Of a stretch of DNA of 64,000 bases, positions 1 through 7,481 are shown piece by piece (the first letter of the stretch is position 1; each line of letters starts with the position of its first letter). This stretch comes from MED-G105 sp038522945. GTDB lineage: Bacteria; Pseudomonadota; Alphaproteobacteria; Caulobacterales; Parvularculaceae. The position numbers were made by a program, and so were the translations under genes. The notes under the pieces were generated by a model. That model had not been told where the DNA came from, did not search any database, and saw only the letters and a program-made list of their open reading frames with translations. Where the stretch lies: positions 1 through 64,000 of the forward strand of contig JBCBJV010000004.1 in NCBI GenBank assembly GCA_038522945.1, read 5' to 3'.

Positions 1-351
1 GGCGTCGGCGGCGTCGGCGGCTAAGTCGGCGGCGGCGGCTATGGCGGCGGCGGCTCCGGCGGCGTCGGCGGCTATGGCGGCGTCGGCGGCGTCGGCGGCG
101 TCGGCGGCGGCGTCGGCGGCTAAGGCGGCGGCGGCCACTGCTTCTTCATTGTACCGCCGAACCGAGATCCGCGCTATGGCGACGGCGCGAAAGGCGGACA
201 AAATACCTTCATTATCTTTAGGCCGTCCTCGGTCAGATATCGCAACGGGCAGAACCCGCAGCGCAGCGCGCACGGCGATCGCAATCGCGACGTCGCGCGG
301 TTGACGTAAGAGCCAACTCTCAAGAACATTGCGACGTTTGATGTCTGCCAT
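1..351 (-). CDS. Truncated Ala/Asp-repeat protein of unknown function
   Basis: This reading frame is open from an ATG at 351 to the window edge (117 codons, no stop), so the 3' end lies outside. The first 65 residues look like a normal folded segment rich in Arg, Ala and Val (it begins MADIKRRNVLESWLLRQP). From about residue 72 the protein becomes almost pure Ala with Asp at regular spacing, encoded by repeated GCC GCC GAC triplets. The start is 24 nt after the sucC stop on the same strand, so it may be co-transcribed with sucC, in the place where sucD usually sits. I do not recognise the family. The repeat could form a long Ala-rich helix. The unbroken frame across the repeat and the normal-looking N-terminus argue that it is a real gene. 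Confidence 0.6.
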   Translation of the reverse strand, partial: MADIKRRNVLESWLLRQPRDVAIAIAVRAALRVLPVAISDRGRPKDNEGILSAFRAVAIARISVRRYNEEAVAAAALAADAAADAADAADAAIAADAAGAAAAIAAAADLAADAADA

Positions 352-375
352 AACCTACCGCATCGCGGGTGCCAC

Positions 376-1566
376 CTACCCCACGGCCTTCACGATCTTC
401 TCCGCGGCGTCTTCCAGATCGTCCGCAGACGTCACAGCAAGGCCGCTCTCATTCAGGATGCGCTTGCCTTCTTCGACGTTCGTGCCTTCCAGGCGGACAA
501 CGAGGGGGACTTCCAGGCCTACTTCTTTGACTGCGGCGATGACGCCTTCAGCGATCACGTCGCAGCGCATGATCCCGCCAAAGATATTGACGAGAATGCC
601 TTTCACGCCAGGGTCCGAGGTGATGATCTTGAAAGCTTCGGTCACTTTTTCCTTGGTGGCGCCGCCGCCCACATCGAGGAAGTTGGCGGGCTCTGCGCCA
701 TAATGCTTGATGATGTCCATGGTCGACATGGCAAGGCCGGCCCCGTTCACCATGCAGCCGATATTGCCGTCGAGCTTCACATAAGAAAGATCATATTCCG
801 CAGCCTGACGTTCGAACGGATCTTCTTCGGTTTCATCGCGCAGTTCCATCACGTCCGGGTGGCGGAAGAGTGCGTTGCCATCAAAACCGACTTTCGCATC
901 GAGCACGCGCAGGTCGCCGTTTTTCATGACGATCAGCGGGTTGACCTCAAGCATCTCCATGTCTTTTTCCGTGAACGCCTTATAGAGCGTCGCGATCAGC
1001 TTGCCGCACTGTTTGGCTTGCGCCCCTTTCAGGCCGAGGGCGCTGGCAATGCGGCGACCATGATGGGGCATATAGCCGGTGGCCGGATCAATTTCGATCG
1101 TGTGGATTTTTTCCGGGGTCTCTTCGGCGACCTCTTCGATGTTCATGCCGCCCTCGGTGGAGGCGATGAACGCGATCCGGCCGGAGGCGCGGTCAACGAG
1201 GGCTGAGAGGTAGAGCTCGGTTTCAATGTCGGCGCCGTCTTCGATGTAGATGCGGTTCACTTGCTTGCCGGTCTCACCGGTCTGTTTGGTGACGAGGGTC
1301 GCGCCCAGCATCTGCCGGGTGAATTCCGCCGCTTCCGCTGGAGAACTGGCGAGGCGCACGCCGCCCTTTTCGCCGGCGCTTTCTTCCTTGAACGTGCCTT
1401 TGCCGCGGCCGCCCGCATGGATCTGGGCTTTGACCACGTAAAGAGGACCGGGGAGTTCGCCGGCGAGCTTTTCCGCCTCGCCCGCATCCAGCACAATACG
1501 GCCGTCAGCGACTGGTGCGCCGAAGGATTTCAAGAGTTCTTTGGCCTGGTATTCGTGGATGTTCAT
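376..1566 (-). CDS. sucC: Succinate-CoA ligase (ADP-forming) subunit beta
   Basis: Beta subunit of succinyl-CoA synthetase, which converts succinyl-CoA, ADP or GDP and phosphate to succinate, nucleoside triphosphate and CoA in the TCA cycle, acting with SucD. The 396-residue protein begins MNIHEYQAKELLKSFG, the family's conserved N-terminus. It has the ATP-grasp segment KAQIHAGGRGKGTF and the C-terminal CoA-ligase region with NGAGLAMSTMD and NFLDVGGGA. The frame is open a further 40 codons upstream, but that extension matches nothing in the family; the ATG at 1566 has a GAGGA ribosome site about 8 nt upstream. The usual partner sucD is not downstream: an Ala-rich gene follows instead. The upstream neighbour is an unrelated acetyltransferase about 100 nt away. 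Confidence 0.96.
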   Translation of the reverse strand: MNIHEYQAKELLKSFGAPVADGRIVLDAGEAEKLAGELPGPLYVVKAQIHAGGRGKGTFKEESAGEKGGVRLASSPAEAAEFTRQMLGATLVTKQTGETGKQVNRIYIEDGADIETELYLSALVDRASGRIAFIASTEGGMNIEEVAEETPEKIHTIEIDPATGYMPHHGRRIASALGLKGAQAKQCGKLIATLYKAFTEKDMEMLEVNPLIVMKNGDLRVLDAKVGFDGNALFRHPDVMELRDETEEDPFERQAAEYDLSYVKLDGNIGCMVNGAGLAMSTMDIIKHYGAEPANFLDVGGGATKEKVTEAFKIITSDPGVKGILVNIFGGIMRCDVIAEGVIAAVKEVGLEVPLVVRLEGTNVEEGKRILNESGLAVTSADDLEDAAEKIVKAVG

Positions 1567-1670
1567 CGGAGATCCTCGTGAGAAATTTGCGTTTGCGGCA
1601 TTTGGCCATGGCTTAGCCTGCCGCGACGCAGCTCGCAAGAAATTGGGACAAGGGATCTGAGATCGACGGG

Positions 1671-2357
1671 TTAGGCCATGCGGCAAGCCTCAAGACTTTG
1701 TCGCTGATGACCGACCTCGTTGAAGTTTTCAGGCGCAAGCCAAGCGTCAAACCCGGCTTTGACGCCCGGCCACTCATCGTCGGTGATGGAGTACCAGGCG
1801 GTGTCTCGGTTCTCGCCGTTCATGACCATGTCCTTGCGGAAGACACCCTCAAACGTGAAGCCGAACCGGACTGCCGCGCGCCGGGAGGCCATATTGTCGT
1901 TGTGGCATTTCCATTCATAGCGGCGATAACCGAGTTCTTCGAACAGATAGGCTGCCATCAGATACATGGCCTCGGTGGCGGCACGGGTGCGCTGGAGATT
2001 CTCGGAGAAGACAATGGAGCCCACCTCCGCGCTGCCATGTTCAGGCCGAATACGCATGTAGCTTGCCATGCCGAGGGCTTCCGGGTCGTCCGTTGAAACA
2101 ATTATGTGGGTTCGCCAGCCGAGCGCCTCCCTCATGCCGTTGAACGTGGCAGCAAGCGCTTCGGCGGTCTCAAACGGGCCGATCGGGATATAGCGCCAGA
2201 GGGCGGCGTTTTGTTTCTGGCCGAATGCCTTGAAACCCGCTTCCCAATCCGTAGGCTGATCGAAAGGACGCACGGTCACATACCTGCCGTCGCGCGCGGG
2301 CAAGGTGGGCGCTGCACATCCGGTCCAGTTGGCAAGCGGGGACGTCGTCTCTGTCAT
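1671..2357 (-). CDS. GNAT-family N-acetyltransferase (RimJ/RimL-like)
   Basis: A 228-residue protein of the GNAT superfamily, closest in style to RimJ/RimL-type enzymes that transfer acetyl from acetyl-CoA to a protein or small-molecule amine. Visible features are the central GSIVFSENLQRTRAATEAMYL segment, which corresponds to the acetyl-CoA binding region, and the typical C-terminal part (YEWKCHNDNMASRRAAVRFGF) in which a displaced Asn and an Ala-Arg-Phe-Gly-Phe core form strands beta 6 and 7. The substrate cannot be told. It lies upstream of sucC on the same strand with a 104-nt gap, so co-transcription is possible. The ATG at 2357 follows AGGTGA at short spacing. Confidence 0.85.
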   Translation of the reverse strand: MTETTSPLANWTGCAAPTLPARDGRYVTVRPFDQPTDWEAGFKAFGQKQNAALWRYIPIGPFETAEALAATFNGMREALGWRTHIIVSTDDPEALGMASYMRIRPEHGSAEVGSIVFSENLQRTRAATEAMYLMAAYLFEELGYRRYEWKCHNDNMASRRAAVRFGFTFEGVFRKDMVMNGENRDTAWYSITDDEWPGVKAGFDAWLAPENFNEVGHQRQSLEACRMA

Positions 2358-2559
2358 TGATCACCTATGACTGGCGTTGTTAGGCTTTGGGAACGGTCGA
2401 TGAGATAGGGATACCATCGCCCAACCCCGAGGAGGGTCAATGATCCGGTAATCACGAATCATGTCCAATAAAGGAAGAAGTCAGGGCACAAATTGGGAGT
2501 GCAAAGGCGGCTTGCCGCATTTTTTGTCATTGCAATTGTAGTTCGTTGGGGGGGCGCGC

Positions 2560-3780
2560 CTAAAGCTTGCCTGTCAAGCCGCGGCGTAACGTGCCGAGGA
2601 AACTCCGCCCATTCCCGATGAGCCCCACTTGCCGGGCAGCTTTGACTAGCGTGAAGCCATCCATTTTCGGGATCCGTTTGCCGAGCAGTTTAAGGGCCGC
2701 AAGCCGCGAGGCGACAAGGCGCTTGCGCTTTAACTGTCCTGGCTGCATGGCAGCGATCTCTTCAATGTCTGATTCCTGCATCGAAATCGCTCGAGCGTCT
2801 TGTGCCGCGGTCAGGAGGTCTTGGCCCTTGGCCGTCCGTGCCAGGACGAGGCTGATGCCGTCCTGTTCTTCAAACAAAGGGTAGCCGCGCTCGTCGCACG
2901 CCCATGCATCCGCGCATACAATGTCAGCCGCACCGCCCGTACCGTCGGGACAAATCTTGCAGCGCAAGGGCAAGTGCTTGGAGAGCACCTTCCCCCAACT
3001 GTCATGGTACGACATAGTTGCTTCGCTGCCGTCACAGCGACGCGCTGTGGCATATCCCGGCCAACCATTTCCACGGTACCGGAAGCTAGCCAATTCCTCA
3101 CCCGAGACACCCATCCTCTCAAGAATTTGCTGCGCACCGCGATGACTGGGCACGCCTGCACAGAAAAACGAGATCATGAAGGGGACATATTTGTCGACAC
3201 GGGCGTCATGACGTGAGAGCGCGCGCAGCGCTGCTACATCGCAAGGCTTGCCTACGAACGCGAACGGTCGGCCATCGTCCAGGCGCTTTTCGATTTCTAC
3301 CAAAGGGGCAGAAGACGCATAACGCGAACCAGCGGCTTCAAACACGTCATCCGCCGATGTTGAGCGCACTGTTTGATTGGCATAGGGAACGCTTCCGTTG
3401 GCAGCTGTCTGAACGACGAAATCAATCTCTCCCGTTTCCAGGAGAAACTGCAAAACCGCCGATAAGACCCCGCCCGATGACGCCTGTTTCCGAAGCAATG
3501 GGTTTTCCGCAAACCCTTTGTAGACCCGAACGTATGGCCCCCACAGAACGTGATTTTCTAAGCCTGCTGTAGCGTTGGCATCCCCGTCGATGCTCGCACC
3601 TGGGCATACCTGCCCGATTTTTTCTTCTGTTTGAGGATCAATCTCACCTGAAACGACAGGGCGAAGAAACCCCGCCTCATCTTCCGCCATTGAAACTTGG
3701 TTTGCGGCAAGTCCAGCACAAGCGCCGCATCCGGCACATAAGTCGGCGAGGCGCGTTTTATCGACGATTGATGGCTTCAT
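2560..3780 (-). CDS. Coenzyme F420 hydrogenase/dehydrogenase beta-subunit family protein
   Basis: A 406-residue protein of the FrhB/FdhB family, flavin and iron-sulfur proteins that move electrons between small carriers. The N-terminus has the ferredoxin-like motif C15-x2-C18-x2-C21 followed by a Cys-Pro at 59-60. The middle has the ASSGGVLSA segment and a Cys-rich stretch (RCKICPDGTGGAADIVCADAW) typical of the C-terminal domain. In bacteria without F420 chemistry these proteins often sit in polysaccharide clusters beside pyruvyl transferases, and the same is seen here: its ATG overlaps the stop of the upstream pyruvyl transferase gene by ATGA, so the two are translationally coupled. The physiological electron donor and substrate are unknown. 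Confidence 0.88.
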   Translation of the reverse strand: MKPSIVDKTRLADLCAGCGACAGLAANQVSMAEDEAGFLRPVVSGEIDPQTEEKIGQVCPGASIDGDANATAGLENHVLWGPYVRVYKGFAENPLLRKQASSGGVLSAVLQFLLETGEIDFVVQTAANGSVPYANQTVRSTSADDVFEAAGSRYASSAPLVEIEKRLDDGRPFAFVGKPCDVAALRALSRHDARVDKYVPFMISFFCAGVPSHRGAQQILERMGVSGEELASFRYRGNGWPGYATARRCDGSEATMSYHDSWGKVLSKHLPLRCKICPDGTGGAADIVCADAWACDERGYPLFEEQDGISLVLARTAKGQDLLTAAQDARAISMQESDIEEIAAMQPGQLKRKRLVASRLAALKLLGKRIPKMDGFTLVKAARQVGLIGNGRSFLGTLRRGLTGKL

Positions 3781-4979
3781 GCCGCTTGCTGTTTGCGCCT
3801 GCTGGCATCTTCCAACTGGCGGACAATGGCCGTGCTGTAGATATCGAGCCGCTGCAATCCGGCCTCAAATGCCTCGCGCATCCGCGTGCGCACTTCGGTG
3901 CGCTGCGCGAAGGCAAGTTTGATCCGAGCAAGGATGGCATCGGGATGTTCAGCGCGACAATCCGCGACCATGTCATAGCCAAGCGCCCCAAACAGGCCCT
4001 CAAATTTTCGGCTGTAGGCGATCGGCACCACCGGCACACCGGATGAAAATGCCGCGATGCAGGCGTGCATACGCGCGCCCACAAAGAAATCCATATCAGC
4101 GATATAGCTTTTTGCATCGATGGGCGAGCGAAACGACGGTGCCACATGGACCCCGGGAAACTCTTCAGCCAGCTGTTTAGCGGCCTCCCGATCATCCTCT
4201 ACGCCACCTGTCGAAAGCCTATCACCGACAACATGGCTCACCAGGTGAAGGTCCACATACTTCGCCGTCCGGAAGAACCGGATCACATCCCGCATGAGAT
4301 CGGCGTAGTTGCCCTTCAGACCAAACATGTTGTCGCCTGAATAGCCGCCCTTGAAGAGCAGCCCGGAAATGTTGATCCCTACCTTGATTGTTCCGTCGCC
4401 TCTCGGGGCCGGTTGATTATAGGGAAGACGAAGCGCTACATCGCTTGCCTGGATCAAGGGGCCGTCATATCCGATTTCCCGCGCATAATTGACAGATAGG
4501 TCATCGCGCGCCGCGACCAACGCTGCTGAATTCAGTACACTGATTGCCATGCGCTTTATTGTGGGCTGTTCAAACGGTCCGAGGGTTTGTGGGCTCATGA
4601 TCAATGGCCGGCCCGCAACCCGCACCAGGTTTTGGGCAGCGATCATTTTCAGAATTCGGCCAGCGCCATAGATATCGGAAAAGCTGTCGCCCGCGCCAAT
4701 ATCCAGAACCAGATCACATGCCTTGATGGCATCTAACAGCCCGCCGGAAGGAGCAATGAAATGGCGGAGCCGCAACGGCTCAATGGAGATATCAGGCGCA
4801 GAAAAATAAGGCTGGCGCTCTTCATCCCAGCCGAGAACAATGAACCGTGGCGTCACCCCCGCATGGGCTGCCGCCTCGCGCAGAAGGGCGATATGACCGA
4901 TCGTCAGCGCACCGACGCCCAAATTATCGGAGGTCATGGAGTGCCAAAGGAGGCCGATCGTAACTGTCTTGGACGGCAT
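3777..4979 (-). CDS. Polysaccharide pyruvyl transferase family protein
   Basis: A 400-residue protein of the CsaB/WcaK-type family, which transfers pyruvyl from phosphoenolpyruvate to a sugar of a surface polysaccharide to make a ketal. The N-terminal half carries a nucleotide-binding-like fold with GVGALTIGHI and the acidic glycine motif DIGAGDSFSDIYG at about 93-105. The C-terminal half has the family's RMHACIAAFSSGVPVVP motif and a following Lys-Phe-Glu-Gly segment. It is the first gene of a two-gene unit with the FrhB-family gene and overlaps it by four bases (ATGA). No glycosyltransferases or export genes are nearby, so the pair is isolated from a full polysaccharide cluster. The 202-nt gap upstream separates it from a divergent operon. 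Confidence 0.88.
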   Translation of the reverse strand: MPSKTVTIGLLWHSMTSDNLGVGALTIGHIALLREAAAHAGVTPRFIVLGWDEERQPYFSAPDISIEPLRLRHFIAPSGGLLDAIKACDLVLDIGAGDSFSDIYGAGRILKMIAAQNLVRVAGRPLIMSPQTLGPFEQPTIKRMAISVLNSAALVAARDDLSVNYAREIGYDGPLIQASDVALRLPYNQPAPRGDGTIKVGINISGLLFKGGYSGDNMFGLKGNYADLMRDVIRFFRTAKYVDLHLVSHVVGDRLSTGGVEDDREAAKQLAEEFPGVHVAPSFRSPIDAKSYIADMDFFVGARMHACIAAFSSGVPVVPIAYSRKFEGLFGALGYDMVADCRAEHPDAILARIKLAFAQRTEVRTRMREAFEAGLQRLDIYSTAIVRQLEDASRRKQQAA

Positions 4980-5181
4980 GGGTCAGGGCGGCTTTCTGTT
5001 CCGGGAATTCAATTACTCAACGAGGGTTGGTCTTAAGGCCGATCCATGGAGAAAGGGTTACGCGGGACTTAAGAAACAACGCTAGTCAGCAAACTCAAAT
5101 GCAAGGCACGAGCGATCAGCCCTAGAAATTCTTAATCAAAATTCCTATGTCCTTAACTCGTCATCTCAGGGAGGAACTCGC

Positions 5182-6387
5182 ATGACAGATCAGCAACGCA
5201 CGACCGCGCTTCAATACCTTGACCGCGCCATGGGAGAGCTTAAGGCCCTCGGGTTTGCTTCCGAAGAAACGTCACCCGCTCCCATCATTGCGTTGCTGGA
5301 GAAGATTTCCGACCTCGACCCTGACCGCGTGGCAGTGATTGCCCGGACCCTCGACGAAGCATCACACTTTAATGACGTGGTCCGCGAGCAGGTTTCAGGC
5401 ATGACTGTGGGCGAACGGTACGAAGGCATTACCGCCGCCTTTGACTCAATCCGCGACGATGCCAAATCCCTCGTTGATCAATATGCAGACGGCAAAGTCT
5501 CAACAATGGAACGTGTCGGGAACATCTGGATGAAGATGACCCGCGGCGACATCGCCACGCGTTTCGGCAAGATCAAAGAGCTTTATCTGGAAGTCGCCGC
5601 CGAGACCCGCAACCAGGTCGAGCGCGAGACCCGCATTCTGGAAGCTTATCGCGATTTCCGCGGTGCCCTGAAACAATCGGAAGTCCAGGCGCTTGAAGTT
5701 CTCAAAACCGCAGAAGGCAAGCTCGAAGACGCCAAAACCGCTGTGACGAAAGCCGTCGACGTTGTGACCGCCTACGCCGGCGAAGATCCAGCCGAACGGG
5801 CGACCCTGGAACTCGACCGCGATGAAGCCCTGCGCGCCCTCCAAAAAGAAGAAAAGCGCTATCAGGTCGCCAAGGACCTCGCAGACAATATCACCATTGG
5901 CTACAACACGTCTGAAGTGATCATGACCCGACTGGTGCAAACCACGAATGCCAAAGACCGGGTCTATGCTCAGGCCGTTTCGTTTTTCGGCACGAACGAG
6001 ACCGTGTTGACCGCACTAACGGCAACTTTCACAGGGATGCACGGGCTTCACGAATCCACCCAGACCCTTGAAGCCATGAAGAAGGGCATCAATGAAAGCC
6101 TTGAGACCCTCTCTGAAATCGGGGGGAAAGTGCAGGAAGCTGCCGTCGAGGCGGGCTATGGTCCGACCGTTTCCGCAGCCGCGGTAAAAACGCTGGTTGA
6201 ATCTGTCGTCAATTATCAGGCACGCAGTCAAGAGATCATTGCCGAGATGCGAAAGCTTTCAACGGAGAACTCCGAGGAAATTCGCGAAGCTGTCGAAGAT
6301 GGCAAGCGCCGCTTAGCGCGGCTTGTCGAACAAGGCGCAAGCGATGCGTTAAACCCAGCGCCAGTACAACTGGAAGTCCAGTCCTAA
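5182..6387 (+). CDS. Coiled-coil protein of unknown function, first gene of a three-gene operon
   Basis: A 401-residue, mostly helical soluble protein with no signal peptide and no membrane segment. It has long heptad-rich stretches at about 130-230 (ERETRILEAYRDF, LEDAKTAVTKAVDVV) and 330-390. Between them lies a segment with YNTSEVIMTRLVQTTNAKD and VSFFGTNETVLTALTATF, which looks conserved and resembles the helical core of TelA-type or so-called cell-surface proteins; I cannot assign it firmly. The start ATG has a strong AGGGAGG ribosome site. The next two genes run in the same direction, one with a membrane anchor and one with coiled coils, suggesting a three-part complex at the inner membrane. 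Confidence 0.7.
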   Translation: MTDQQRTTALQYLDRAMGELKALGFASEETSPAPIIALLEKISDLDPDRVAVIARTLDEASHFNDVVREQVSGMTVGERYEGITAAFDSIRDDAKSLVDQYADGKVSTMERVGNIWMKMTRGDIATRFGKIKELYLEVAAETRNQVERETRILEAYRDFRGALKQSEVQALEVLKTAEGKLEDAKTAVTKAVDVVTAYAGEDPAERATLELDRDEALRALQKEEKRYQVAKDLADNITIGYNTSEVIMTRLVQTTNAKDRVYAQAVSFFGTNETVLTALTATFTGMHGLHESTQTLEAMKKGINESLETLSEIGGKVQEAAVEAGYGPTVSAAAVKTLVESVVNYQARSQEIIAEMRKLSTENSEEIREAVEDGKRRLARLVEQGASDALNPAPVQLEVQS

Positions 6388-6496
6388 TTAACGCCCTCGG
6401 CGCCGGGCAATCGACTGAGCCGCATCGGGGGGCATCCCTTGAGTGTTTCAAGTGTGGTTGCACGGCGCACGCGAACGGTGTCTTCCTTATCCTGCA

Positions 6497-7477
6497 ATGA
6501 CCGATACGCTCAGCTCACAGACAGATGTAACGGCGCCGTCAGAGACGACGGCAACCGCGGAAGCGTCGAAGTTCGACGATGTCATGCTCGCCATGGATAT
6601 CGTCGACACACTGCGCCACCGCGCACTGGTAGTCGAACGCGAACTGGCCGCGGACGACCGCGAGGACGCTCTGATTGATCGCCTTCGCGAGATCTACAAG
6701 GCGCAAGGCATAGAGGTCCCGGACCACATCCTCAAAGACGGCGTCAAGGCGCTCGAGGAAAAACGGTTCGTCTACGATCCACCGAAAGGTGGCTTTCAGC
6801 ATTCACTTGCCAAGCTTTATATTGGCCGAGATCGCTGGCTCAAGCCGGTGGCTGCAATCTTCGGTATCGCCGCTTTTTCAACCGCGATCTATGAAGTGGG
6901 AATTGATGGCCCGCGTGAGCGCCGTGCTGAGGCTGAGCGTATCGAACTCCAAGTGACGCTGCCGAAATCACTGGCGGAAGAACGGGATGCAGCCCTAGAG
7001 GTTGCCGCGACCGACAATGCTCGCCGACGGATCGAGACAATCTACCAAGACGGCGTTGCCGCCATCGAAGAAGGCAATGCCATCGGCGCGCGGCAAGCAA
7101 GTGTGACACTTGAGGCGATTGAAGATGATCTGTCCCAGGATTTGACCGTCCGGGTGATTTCCCGTCCCGGTGAATACTCTGGCATATTTCGCATTCCAGA
7201 CGACGCTCCCGGCCAGCGCAACTACTACTTGATTGTCGAGGGGATTGACGCTGCGGGCCGGCCCCATGCGCTGGAGATTTCCAGCGAGGAAGATCAGTCT
7301 ACAAAGCGCGTCGAGCGCTGGGGCATCCGCGTGCCCGAAGGAGAGTTTAACCGCATCTCCGCTGACAAACAGGATGACCAGATCATCCAAAATGCCGTCG
7401 TCGGATCAAAACCCGTCGGTCACCTGTTGCCGACATATTCAGTGCCGACCGCCGGCGGCGCGATCCTGGAGTGGTAA
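6497..7477 (+). CDS. DUF6384-like single-pass membrane protein
   Basis: A 326-residue protein that I recognise as DUF6384-like from its N-terminal cytoplasmic region: FDDVMLAMDIVDTLRH at about 25-40, then EREL, LREIYKAQGIEVPD, and VYDPPKGG. One membrane helix follows at about 113-135 (LKPVAAIFGIAAFSTAIYEVG), then a charged helical stalk and a beta-rich C-terminal domain probably outside the cytoplasm (about 210-300, including NYYLIVEGID and RWGIRVPEGEFNRI). A GTG at 6443 in the same frame would add 18 residues of unnatural-looking sequence, so the ATG at 6497 is preferred although its ribosome site is weak. It is the middle gene of the operon; the next gene starts 4 nt after its stop. No biochemical function is established for this family to my knowledge. 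Confidence 0.7.
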   Translation: MTDTLSSQTDVTAPSETTATAEASKFDDVMLAMDIVDTLRHRALVVERELAADDREDALIDRLREIYKAQGIEVPDHILKDGVKALEEKRFVYDPPKGGFQHSLAKLYIGRDRWLKPVAAIFGIAAFSTAIYEVGIDGPRERRAEAERIELQVTLPKSLAEERDAALEVAATDNARRRIETIYQDGVAAIEEGNAIGARQASVTLEAIEDDLSQDLTVRVISRPGEYSGIFRIPDDAPGQRNYYLIVEGIDAAGRPHALEISSEEDQSTKRVERWGIRVPEGEFNRISADKQDDQIIQNAVVGSKPVGHLLPTYSVPTAGGAILEW

Positions 7478-7481
7478 TCAA

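Noticed and set aside
41..304. Plus-strand Ala/Ser-rich frame over the left-edge repeat
   Set aside because: It is the complement of the GCC/GAC repeat; the minus-strand frame has a normal N-terminus and a sensible start after sucC, whereas the plus frame loses any pattern after the repeat.
2507..2526. Small GCGGC-TT-GCCGC hairpin with T-run on the plus strand
   Set aside because: The loop is only two bases and no plus-strand gene ends nearby, while the flanking genes are on the minus strand.
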